A program made the translations under genes and the position numbers. 12,601 bases of DNA from Fimbriimonadales bacterium (GTDB lineage: Bacteria; Armatimonadota; Fimbriimonadia; Fimbriimonadales; GBS-DC), in NCBI GenBank assembly GCA_025060055.1, contig JANXCK010000261.1:1-12601 (forward strand). The letters run 5' to 3'. Below, piece after piece: positions 5,509 to 12,351 of this stretch; position 1 is the stretch's first letter; each line of letters opens with the position of its first letter. A model generated the notes under the pieces. That model had not been told where the DNA came from. It worked only from the letters and a program-made list of their open reading frames with translations, and made no database searches.

Positions 5509-6651
5509 TCACTTCAGCCGAGTGGCTGAAGAACCCGCCTCAATCAGATACCAACGCCCGTCCACGCGCTCGAAGGTGTAGTGAATATACACCACCCGCC
5601 GCACGCCAGTCGCCTCGTCGAGGTACTGATGCTCGCCTCGAACGACAATTTGCGTTTCGCCGCGCTTTGCAATTCGCTCGAATCGAATCTGCTCGGTCTT
5701 CACGGCACGGATGGCGTCGCGGGTCATCTCGATGTAGTCTTGCGCGGGCAGCGAGTAGGCGTACTGTCCGTCCAGGTAGATGGCAATATAGCTGTTGGGG
5801 CGGATGTAGCGCTCGATGAAGTTCGGGTCGCGCAGCAGCCACGCCGCGCGCAGGTCGCTTAGCAGTTGTTGCCGCTCGTCAGGCTGGCGACGCTCCAAGT
5901 AGTACGGCGACTCCAGATAGATGGGCACCTCCACCAGCACCGGGCTGGTGCGCGGCGGCATGTAGACCACTCGGTAGACTACCACGAACGGCGGGCACGG
6001 GTCGTAGTACCAGTACGGCGCATACACAACACGGTAAGGTTCAGGGTAAATGTAGTAAAACCGATAGCCGAAGCGCAAGTTGCCCAAACGGTACTCCACA
6101 TAGAACCCACTGGAGGTGTATTCAGGGTTGATGGGCAGCAGCACATAGCGTTCGCGCCAGCGGTAGGAGTTCAAGCCCTCGGTCTGACGCACCAGCGCGG
6201 GCAGCACTGCGTTGTCGATGGGCACTGGGCGGTTCTCAGGTTGCGCGGGTTGCTGCGGTGGCAGCAGCACAGGGCGCGCCTCGAACGGAACGGGACGCCC
6301 CTCTAAGGGCACGCGCCGCCCCTCCAGGGGCACGCGCCCTGAATCGCCTTGCGTTTGAGGCGTATTCGAGCCGCCGCCGCGCGGCTTTTTGCGGAACGGG
6401 TTCTCATCCGACTGGTTCGACGGCGTGTGGGCAGGCTGCGGGTTCGACTGCCCGCCGTTGTCGACAGGGCGCGGCTTGTTGCCTTGATCGTCGCTGCTGC
6501 GCGATGTGTTCGCGGTGTCGTCCGACTGACGCGATGGCGCGGGCTTATTGCCGCCCTTCTTGCCCTCGATTTTGCGTACCAAGTCGCCCAGACCATCGTC
6601 GGCGAAGCTGAAGCTGAACATCAAGACCCCAATCAACCAGAAATGGCGCAT
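5509..6651 (-). CDS. Exported protein with disordered linker and NTF2/SnoaL-like C-terminal domain
   Basis: This 380-residue protein starts with a short signal peptide (MRHFWLIGVLMFSFSFA, probable cleavage near residue 17). Residues about 30-145 are hydrophilic and Asn/Ser/Gln/Pro-rich, including imperfect 8-residue repeats of R-x-VPLEG type (about 106-145). A Tyr/Pro-rich segment follows (about 180-255; e.g. GYRFYYIYPEPYRVVYAPYWYY). Residues about 258-377 resemble an NTF2-like fold: a helix around LLSDLRAAWLLRDPNFIERYI, then strands ending in YTFERVDGRWYLIEA, the usual SnoaL/DUF4440-type close. No catalytic residues are evident, so the role is probably structural or ligand binding at the cell surface. 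AGGAGG sits 5 nt before the ATG. TAAAAT (6675-6670, minus) could be its -10, giving a leader of about 12 nt. A hairpin (5512-5531) spans the last codons. Confidence 0.8.
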   Translation of the reverse strand: MRHFWLIGVLMFSFSFADDGLGDLVRKIEGKKGGNKPAPSRQSDDTANTSRSSDDQGNKPRPVDNGGQSNPQPAHTPSNQSDENPFRKKPRGGGSNTPQTQGDSGRVPLEGRRVPLEGRPVPFEARPVLLPPQQPAQPENRPVPIDNAVLPALVRQTEGLNSYRWRERYVLLPINPEYTSSGFYVEYRLGNLRFGYRFYYIYPEPYRVVYAPYWYYDPCPPFVVVYRVVYMPPRTSPVLVEVPIYLESPYYLERRQPDERQQLLSDLRAAWLLRDPNFIERYIRPNSYIAIYLDGQYAYSLPAQDYIEMTRDAIRAVKTEQIRFERIAKRGETQIVVRGEHQYLDEATGVRRVVYIHYTFERVDGRWYLIEAGSSATRLK

Positions 6652-6656
6652 GGTCG

Positions 6657-6662
6657 CCTCCT
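6657..6662 (-). promoter_or_regulatory. Shine-Dalgarno AGGAGG fixing the start at 6651
   Basis: On the minus strand AGGAGG is followed by CGACC and the ATG. It is one of the strongest ribosome binding sites in the window, unlike the neighbouring genes with no leader. Confidence 0.75.
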
Positions 6663-6702
6663 CGGTGGAATTTTACCTCACACGAAAGCTTTTTCGCAGT
6701 GA

Positions 6703-6914
6703 CTTGAACTGTCGTGTCCAAGCGCAACACGGACACGACCGTCCGTGCCACATTCGTAGCGTCGGCGTCCCCGCCGACAATGCACGGACTGACAGTCCGT
6801 GCCACAGGTGGCTTGGACAGTCCTGTCCAAGCAGGCGTTGTGTCGGCGTCCGTGCCGACGAGAAGCACGGACACGACTGTCCGTGCTACGCTTGCACGGG
6901 CAAGATTCCTATGC
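6703..6914. repeat. Palindromic module cluster D2
   Basis: A run of at least six hairpin modules in about 210 bp: CTTGAAC/GTCCAAG (6703-6722, one mismatch), CACGGAC/GTCCGTG (6728-6747), GTAG (6756-6759) plus GTCGGCG/CGCCGAC (6761-6778), GCACGGACT/AGTCCGTGC (6782-6802), GCTTGGACAG/CTGTCCAAGC (6811-6832), GTCGGC/GCCGAC (6842-6860) and GCACGGACA/TGTCCGTGC (6865-6886). Modules are shared with D1 and A1/A2. It fills the gap between two minus-strand genes. Confidence 0.85.
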
Positions 6915-6921
6915 CACGAGT

Positions 6922-7809
6922 TTAAACGCTCAGGGTCGCAAGAGCGTTACAGCGCTCCAGTTGCGCTGCCAGCCATTCCAGCGAGTCTGCCAGGCGCGGT
7001 CCGGGACGGCTGAAGTAGGCGTTGCCATCGGCGACGAACACCGCGCCACAACGCGCAGCAGGCAGCTCGTCCCAGTGCGGCATCTGCTCCAGAATCGGCA
7101 TATCCTGTAAAGTGCGTTCTACGGTGAACCCGCAGCAGGCGATGACGACCGCTTCAGGCTGCCACGCCAGCACCTCATCCCATTTCAACCGGCGCGACGG
7201 TACGCCGGGCTTGCCGTGCCCGTCAATCCCGCCTGCCAGCTGCACCAGTTCTGGCGTCCAGTGTCCGCAGGCAAACGGCGGGTCGATCCATTCCAGGAAA
7301 GTGACTCGCAAAGGTGGGCGGGCACGGGCACGCGCCTGCACGCGCTCGATACGCTCTTGGAACCAGCCCACCAACTCGCGCCCGCGCTCAGGAACCCCCG
7401 CAGCGTCGGCGACCATCTGAAAAGTGTCCATCACGCCTTGCAGCGTGGTCGGTTCAAGATTCAGCACGCGTGTGCGCGGACTGAGCGTCGCAACAGCTTC
7501 CTGTACCGAGTTGAAGGACACAGCACATACACTGCACAACGCCTGCGTTATCAGCAGGTCTGGATCGAGTGCCTGCAGCAGTTCCAAGTCCAACCCATAC
7601 AGCGTGGCATGGGTCATCAGCGTCTCGGAGACAATGCGATCAATCTCGCTGCTGGGTAAGTCGGGTGGGATGAGGCTGTAGGTAATCACGGGGCGGTCTT
7701 GCACTTCAGGCGGATAGTCGCACTCATGGCTCCGCGCCACCAAGCAATCCCCCAATCCCAGTGCGCACACAATCTCGGTCGCGCTGGGCAGCAGCGAAAC
7801 GATGCGCAT
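6922..7809 (-). CDS. BtuF-like cobalamin-binding protein (periplasmic-binding-protein fold, no signal peptide)
   Basis: This 295-residue protein has the two-lobe PBP fold of the BtuF/FecB class (COG0614). Recognisable parts are the start MRIVSLLPSATEIVCALGLG (residues 1-20), RSHECDYP (26-33), TQALCSVCAV (88-97, with Cys92-x-x-Cys95) and CGHWTPELVQLAGG (about 180-194). This pattern is typical of proteins annotated as cobalamin-binding or B12 ABC-transporter substrate-binding proteins. Unlike true BtuF it begins directly with the first strand and has no signal peptide or lipobox, so it is probably cytoplasmic. No permease or ATPase genes adjoin it. ATG 7809 is chosen because the family begins with this MRIVSLLPSATE; upstream extension would cross a terminator and the divergent gene. 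A TATAAT ends 6 nt before the ATG, implying a leaderless mRNA. No cobalamin riboswitch is seen. Confidence 0.85.
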   Translation of the reverse strand: MRIVSLLPSATEIVCALGLGDCLVARSHECDYPPEVQDRPVITYSLIPPDLPSSEIDRIVSETLMTHATLYGLDLELLQALDPDLLITQALCSVCAVSFNSVQEAVATLSPRTRVLNLEPTTLQGVMDTFQMVADAAGVPERGRELVGWFQERIERVQARARARPPLRVTFLEWIDPPFACGHWTPELVQLAGGIDGHGKPGVPSRRLKWDEVLAWQPEAVVIACCGFTVERTLQDMPILEQMPHWDELPAARCGAVFVADGNAYFSRPGPRLADSLEWLAAQLERCNALATLSV

Positions 7810-7815
7810 AGGCAG

Positions 7816-7821
7816 ATTATA
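7816..7821 (-). promoter_or_regulatory. Perfect -10 box TATAAT, 6 nt before the BtuF-like start
   Basis: The minus strand reads TATAAT CTGCCT ATG. Transcription would begin at or next to the A of the start codon, so translation would be leaderless. The -35 region falls in the T-tract of the terminator just upstream. Confidence 0.65.
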
Positions 7822-7836
7822 CCCCCGCGCAATCTC

Positions 7837-7872
7837 AAAAAAAACGGCGCGTAGGCAGCAGGAATCGCGCCG
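7837..7872 (-). terminator. Intrinsic terminator pointing toward the BtuF-like gene
   Basis: CGGCGCG/CGCGCCG (7845-7851 with 7866-7872) with a 14-nt loop is followed on the minus strand by eight T residues (7844-7837). It lies 27 bp upstream of the start codon, before the -10 box, so it would stop transcripts entering from the right, not the gene's own mRNA. Confidence 0.65.
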
Positions 7873-7923
7873 CACCTGTCTAAACTGCTGGGTGTTGAAC
7901 GAAGGAAGGTGCCGTTCCCAATG

Positions 7924-7956
7924 AAAGCCCCTGCGCTCCGCGCGGGGGCTTTTTTT
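7924..7956 (+). terminator. Intrinsic terminator pointing toward the 996-residue protein gene
   Basis: A stem of about 12 bp, one of them G-T (AAAGCCCCTGCG with CGCGGGGGCTTT, 7924-7935 and 7941-7952), has a 5-nt loop and ends in a run of seven T (7950-7956). The -10 box of the downstream gene follows 3 bp later. It would block read-through from the left into that gene. Confidence 0.75.
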
Positions 7957-7959
7957 CGG

Positions 7960-7965
7960 TACAAT
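7960..7965 (+). promoter_or_regulatory. -10 box TACAAT, 11 nt before the 996-residue protein start
   Basis: TACAAT is followed by ACCTCCCTGAG and ATG 7977. The predicted leader is 3-5 nt. No -35 is recognisable; its place is taken by the terminator stem. Confidence 0.5.
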
Positions 7966-7976
7966 ACCTCCCTGAG

Positions 7977-10967
7977 ATGGCACGCAGGCAGGCGCACACA
8001 GGTAGTTTGACTCCCCGTTTGGCATGGCGCGTTCGCCCTGAGACTGAGGTGGGCGTGCTTACCCAAGCCGTTCGCTCGCGCCTTGAGAACAGCGCACGGC
8101 TGATTGGCAGTCGTGGCAGTGTAACCTACAGCTTTCGGGTGCTGAGCGGGATGGATGTCGGTATACGGCTTACGGTAGCGGGCAGAGGTTGGGTACGCGT
8201 GCGCACGCAGGCAAGCGGACTGATGGAACGCCCTTTTCGGGGCGGTGTGCAGCGACTGAACCTTGCCACGCGCGTGCCTGTCAGCCCCCCTGTGCAGGCT
8301 CTGCAGGTGATTGTTGAGGCGGCGCGGCGCAGTCAGGTGCGCGTGTACGCGCTGGAAGTCGTCGCCACTGACCGAGACGATGACCGCGACGGCATCGGCG
8401 ACAGCGTCGAGCGATTGCTCGGCGTGCCTGCCAGCGCGTTGCGCCCTGCTGTACCTACTTCGCCACGCAGCAGCTACCAAACGGGCGCGGACTACAGCCC
8501 CCAACTCGACCTCGCCACAGACGCGGTGATTTTGCACAGTTTTGACCCCGCACGCCTTGCGAACTGGAAGGCACGGGGCTACCCCGTGATCGTGATGGGC
8601 GGCTTCCGCGACTACCTGCCGTATGCAGAGGCACATCCGAACGCCGTCCAGCGCCGTCAGGACGGCTCGCCCCTCGCCATCGAGAACAGTTTCTACCTAA
8701 CGCCGACGCCTGAGCGTGTCCAGAGGCTTGTGCAGCGCTACCTCGCGATGCTGGATGCGGGGGCAGACGCCCTCTGCCCCGCAGAGCCAGAGTATTGGGC
8801 AGATGCGGGCTACGAGGAGGCGTTCCGCCAGTTGTACGAGGCGCGGCTCGGACGCGCGTGGCAAGCCCCGCACGAGTCGCACGCGGCGCGCTGGACTGCC
8901 GACCGGCTCAAGGCGCAGTTGATGAGCGAGGCGGTGCATGCGATTTTGCACGCGGCGCGCGCCCGTAGACCCGACGCCAAGCGGATGGTCGCCCTGCACA
9001 GCCCGCTCAACTACGCGCTCTGGCGTATTTGCTTAGCGCACCACGCCCTAATCTTTGGCAACAACGCGCCTGTAGAGGAAGTAATCGGGCAAGTGTGGTC
9101 GGACACGGTGCGCACCCCGCTCCCCTACGACGGCGAGTACCAAGCGGAGCCGTTCGCCACCGCTTATCTGGAGTACGCCTCGCTTGCGGGGCTGATGCAC
9201 GGCTCGGACAAGCGGCTCTGGCTGCTTTGCGACCCGCTCTCGGATGTGCCGAACCGCCCACTGACGGAGCATCAGCAGCTCTATTTCGCCACGCTGGTCG
9301 CCTCGCTGATGTTCCCTGAGGCAACGGGCTACGAAGTGCTGCCGTGGCCTGAGCGCATTTTCGGCGCAGTCCCTGCCGAGTACGCCAGCGTGATACTGAG
9401 CGCGACTCGCGCGTGCGAAGCGATTGCCCAGCACGCGTCTGCCACGCTCGATGCAGGAGTCGAAGGGCTTGGAATGCTCTTTGGCGACTCGATGGCGATG
9501 ATGCGCGGCGCGCCTGAACTTGCGCCCGTTGAAGACATGATGACACTGGGCGCGTCGCTGGTGAACGCGGGGGTTCCGCTGTCGCTCCACTCGCTGCAGC
9601 GACTGCCTGAGCAGCCGCTGCCGCGTGCGCTGCGCGTGCTATTGTGGACGCCAGAGACGGTTAAGCCCCTGCGCGAGGCAGAGCTGCGCGCCCTCGCCGC
9701 ATGGGTGCAAAACGGCGGTTGGCTGTTTGTGGTTGGGGGCACAAACGGCTACGACGCCGTTGCCGACACGCCGTGGCGTCAGGCGGCACAGCCCACGCCC
9801 CTGCACTGGCTCGCGCAGATGTTAGGGCAGCCACTGGAACTCCAATCACTGCCCCCAGAGCCTGCGCCGCCCGAAGCATGGCGTACCTTAGGCGTTCACG
9901 GCTCCGAGCCTACTCAAGGCGCGTTCAACCGTCGCTGGGTCGAGCTGGATCTCGGCGCGTATGCGGGGCAGACTGTGTATATCAAGTTCAGCGATAGCCT
10001 GCCCAACACGGGCTGGGGCGCGCTGCTGCGCCAAGTGCGCCTCGAAGCCGACGGCAGGACCGTCGTCGCGTTCTTCACGGGCTCGCCTGCCGAACCACTG
10101 TTTCTGCACACAAACCACAAGAGCCGCCTGAACGCCAGCGGCGAGCGGTTCGCCGATTTCGATGCGTGGTTTGTGTATCGCTTTCCACTGCCGCAGGCGC
10201 GCTCTATTGTGCTGCGTCTGGAGCTGGCGCAGGAGTGGCAGCTGGATCTCAGCACGCAGCCGCCGTACAGGGAGCATCTGGTGGTTCCAACGCGCCCTGA
10301 TTTGCCGCGTATCAGCCTGCGCGACGACGAAACGCTCACCGTATATCGCGTTGCGGGGGGCGAGGTGTTTTACACCTATGAGGACGCGCCCGTGGGCGTG
10401 AGCGTGCGCGTCGGACGCGGCGGGATTGTTTTGCTGGGCGTGTCGGGGCGAGCGTTCGGCAACAGCTACGGCGGCGCACGCGACTGGCGGGCTGTGGTGC
10501 GCTATGTATGTGGGCTTGCAGGTGTGCGCTATCGCGAGCGGGCGCGCCTGGTCGCGCGGCGCGGCGACTGGCTCGCCGCCTACGGCACTTATCGCACCAC
10601 GACCCTGCGCGGCACTTACCTGGACGCGCTTGACCCGCGTCTGCTACTGCTCAACGACCCGACCTTGAACCCACGCACCCCGCGCCTGCTTTTACAAGTG
10701 GACAACCGCCTACGCAGCGCGGGGCTACTCCACACCAACGCTCAGGTGCTGCTGCGCCACGAGAACAGTAGGCAGCTTGCGTACCTTGTGCGCGGACCAG
10801 AAGGCGTGAACGGCGTGGCACGGTTTAGCCTGCGCGGGCTTCGAGGGCAGGTTAGTCTAATGGACACGCTGGGCAACGCGCTGCCCTACAACGCCGAGCG
10901 CGAGGGCGCAACGCTGCTGGTGCGCTGGAGCCTCAGCCCCAACGGACAGGTGCTGACCATACGGTAG
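7977..10967 (+). CDS. Large TIM-barrel, glycosidase-like protein of unknown specificity
   Basis: I do not recognise this 996-residue protein as a named family. Visible parts are: a beta-rich N-terminal region (about 20-130); a Ca-binding-like loop DRDDDRDGIGDSVE (132-145), similar to thrombospondin type-3 loops; and a probable (beta/alpha)8 barrel at about 180-480. Barrel strands include AVILHSFD (183), PVIVMGGFRD (203), DALCPAEPEYW (Glu270, Glu272), VIGQVWSD (369), RLWLLCDPLSD (413) and GYEVLPWPE (Glu453). A Rossmann-like glutaminase/ThuA-type domain follows (about 550-600: LLWTPETV, AWVQNGGWLFVVGG), then a beta-sandwich (about 640-760). This order resembles GH42-like beta-galactosidases with a trimerisation domain, so Glu270 or Glu272 and Glu453 are candidate catalytic residues. 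No signal peptide is seen at ATG 7977, and no earlier in-frame start exists after the stop at 7896. It is followed 15 bp later by the glycosyltransferase gene, probably one operon. Confidence 0.7.
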   Translation: MARRQAHTGSLTPRLAWRVRPETEVGVLTQAVRSRLENSARLIGSRGSVTYSFRVLSGMDVGIRLTVAGRGWVRVRTQASGLMERPFRGGVQRLNLATRVPVSPPVQALQVIVEAARRSQVRVYALEVVATDRDDDRDGIGDSVERLLGVPASALRPAVPTSPRSSYQTGADYSPQLDLATDAVILHSFDPARLANWKARGYPVIVMGGFRDYLPYAEAHPNAVQRRQDGSPLAIENSFYLTPTPERVQRLVQRYLAMLDAGADALCPAEPEYWADAGYEEAFRQLYEARLGRAWQAPHESHAARWTADRLKAQLMSEAVHAILHAARARRPDAKRMVALHSPLNYALWRICLAHHALIFGNNAPVEEVIGQVWSDTVRTPLPYDGEYQAEPFATAYLEYASLAGLMHGSDKRLWLLCDPLSDVPNRPLTEHQQLYFATLVASLMFPEATGYEVLPWPERIFGAVPAEYASVILSATRACEAIAQHASATLDAGVEGLGMLFGDSMAMMRGAPELAPVEDMMTLGASLVNAGVPLSLHSLQRLPEQPLPRALRVLLWTPETVKPLREAELRALAAWVQNGGWLFVVGGTNGYDAVADTPWRQAAQPTPLHWLAQMLGQPLELQSLPPEPAPPEAWRTLGVHGSEPTQGAFNRRWVELDLGAYAGQTVYIKFSDSLPNTGWGALLRQVRLEADGRTVVAFFTGSPAEPLFLHTNHKSRLNASGERFADFDAWFVYRFPLPQARSIVLRLELAQEWQLDLSTQPPYREHLVVPTRPDLPRISLRDDETLTVYRVAGGEVFYTYEDAPVGVSVRVGRGGIVLLGVSGRAFGNSYGGARDWRAVVRYVCGLAGVRYRERARLVARRGDWLAAYGTYRTTTLRGTYLDALDPRLLLLNDPTLNPRTPRLLLQVDNRLRSAGLLHTNAQVLLRHENSRQLAYLVRGPEGVNGVARFSLRGLRGQVSLMDTLGNALPYNAEREGATLLVRWSLSPNGQVLTIR

Positions 10968-10982
10968 GTACACTTCGGGCAG

Positions 10983-12191
10983 ATGAGTCGCGTCGCGCTC
11001 TGGCTTTGGCTCGCCGTGATTGCCCTAAGAGTTGCCTACGCGCCGCTGGCAACGCAGATTGACCCCTTGCTGCGCGCTGACCCGCTGCACGGTGATGCCG
11101 CCGTACATGACCAAATCGCGTGGCGACTGGCAAGCACGGGCGAGTTTCGTTTGGAGAAAGGGCTGATAGTAGCGCCCGCATACCCGTGTCTGATGGCAGG
11201 CGTATACGCCCTCGTGGGGCATGCACCGCAGGCAGTGCGCCTGCTGAACGCGCTGCTGGGACTGCTAACCCTGCTGGGGCTGTGGCATCTGACGCGCCGC
11301 GTCGCCAGCGAGCGCGCAGCGAACTTCGCGCTGGTGTTAGGCGCGTTGCACCCGCACCTGCTGATGATTACAGGCTGGCTCTATACTGAGAACCTTGTGT
11401 TGCCGCTTGCCGTCTGGTCGCTGTACGGCTTGTGCTATGGGCGCAGCGGGCGGGAAGTTGCGGCGACAGGCGTGCTTTTGGGACTACTTGCCCTGACACG
11501 GGCAAGTTTCCTGCCGTTCGCGCTGATTGGTGCGCTGTGGCTGCTCTGGCGCGAGCGCAACGCCCGCATGCCGATGCTGGTTCTCGGCGTCGCGCTGCTC
11601 ACCGTCACGCCCTATGTGGCTTTCATCTCGCTGCGCTACGGCGCGTTCATCCCGATTGGTCTGGGGGGTTATGTGCTGCTGTGGGCAAACAACGAGCATG
11701 CCGACGGCGGCTTCGACCCGCTGTTTCTGGAGCGCACACTGACGATTGGCGGCGAGACGAAGCCTGTGCGTGCGTGGCTGGACGCGCCCGACCCCGTCGA
11801 GCGCGACCGCCAAGCGTTGCGCCTTGCCGTTCGGTGGATTCGCGAGAACCCGACGGACTGGCTGGCACTGTTGGGGCGCAAACTCGCGCTGACTTGCTCG
11901 GCATTCGGGCTGCAGAACCCCGAAAGTCGCACCACTGCAGCGGCGCTGCGATTCGCCGATGGGGTGTACTGGCTGTACCTCGCGCTCGCAGGCTATGGCT
12001 TGTGGCAGCTGTGCCGCCGAGAACGGTTCGCCGCGCCGCTCTTCGCGCTGTTTCTCGGCTGGACGCTGCTGACCATCCTGCTATATGCGGGGGGCAGTCG
12101 CCCGCTTTTGCCCGCGCAGCCCCTGCTGGTGCTGGGCACAGGATGGACGCTGGCTCGGTTCACGGAACGGCGGTCAGGTGGGGCACAGTAG
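10983..12191 (+). CDS. GT39-type (PMT_2) integral membrane glycosyltransferase
   Basis: This 402-residue polytopic protein resembles the ArnT/PMT superfamily of polyprenyl-phosphate-sugar-dependent glycosyltransferases. An N-terminal membrane helix (4-20) leads to a first external loop with DPLHGDAAVHDQIAWRLASTG; Asp38 is the probable catalytic Asp of the conserved GDA-x-x-Y/H motif. About eight to ten more hydrophobic helices follow (e.g. 84-103, 113-130, 133-152, 161-189, 198-218, 327-344, 350-370 and 377-391). GWLYTENLVLPL (131-142) matches the conserved Y-x-E segment, and GSRPLLPAQP (371-380) the final arginine/proline loop before the last helix. It probably transfers a sugar from a lipid carrier to a glycan or protein outside the membrane. 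It lacks a large soluble C-terminal domain, as is usual for this group. It has no strong Shine-Dalgarno, and the 15-bp gap suggests it depends on translation and transcription of the upstream gene. Confidence 0.85.
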   Translation: MSRVALWLWLAVIALRVAYAPLATQIDPLLRADPLHGDAAVHDQIAWRLASTGEFRLEKGLIVAPAYPCLMAGVYALVGHAPQAVRLLNALLGLLTLLGLWHLTRRVASERAANFALVLGALHPHLLMITGWLYTENLVLPLAVWSLYGLCYGRSGREVAATGVLLGLLALTRASFLPFALIGALWLLWRERNARMPMLVLGVALLTVTPYVAFISLRYGAFIPIGLGGYVLLWANNEHADGGFDPLFLERTLTIGGETKPVRAWLDAPDPVERDRQALRLAVRWIRENPTDWLALLGRKLALTCSAFGLQNPESRTTAAALRFADGVYWLYLALAGYGLWQLCRRERFAAPLFALFLGWTLLTILLYAGGSRPLLPAQPLLVLGTGWTLARFTERRSGGAQ

Positions 12192-12223
12192 TATGTCCCT
12201 CGAAGATGGAGGCTCCGCTTTTG

Positions 12224-12341
12224 ACCCTCACCCCCAGCCCCTCTCCCACAAGGAGAGGAGAGCCAAGTTCCCCCTCTCCCACGCGGTGGGAGAGGGGGCA
12301 GGGGGTGAGGGCAACACGGCGTCTGAAACGGCGATTGGTAT
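12224..12341. repeat. Palindromic repeat element A4 (left end missing)
   Basis: The right end GTCTGAAACGGCGATTGGTAT joins a GGGTGAGGGCAACACG arm that is almost identical to the reverse complement of the left end of A3 (about one mismatch in 39 bp). The core carries CCTCTCCC/GGAGAGG and CCCCCTCTCCC/GGGAGAGGGGG hairpins. The matching ATACCAATCG left terminus is absent: ACCCTCACCCCC starts directly at 12224, 32 bp after the glycosyltransferase stop. It could also act as that operon's terminator. Confidence 0.8.
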
Positions 12342-12351
12342 TAGAGGCACT

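Noticed and set aside
6703..6914. CRISPR array
   Set aside because: The repeated units are palindromes of different kinds with irregular spacing, with no constant repeat length and no cas genes.
7921..8010. Short + strand reading frame (29 codons) with AGGAAGG upstream, a possible leader peptide
   Set aside because: Its first codons are the terminator stem and T-tract and it overlaps the start of the large gene. The coding signal is explained by the terminator.
7810..8025. Extended N-terminus (72 extra residues) for the BtuF-like protein, and a longer minus-strand frame at 7686-8636
   Set aside because: The extension has no family similarity, crosses a T-rich terminator and overlaps the divergent gene. 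The protein family begins at MRIVSLLPSATE.
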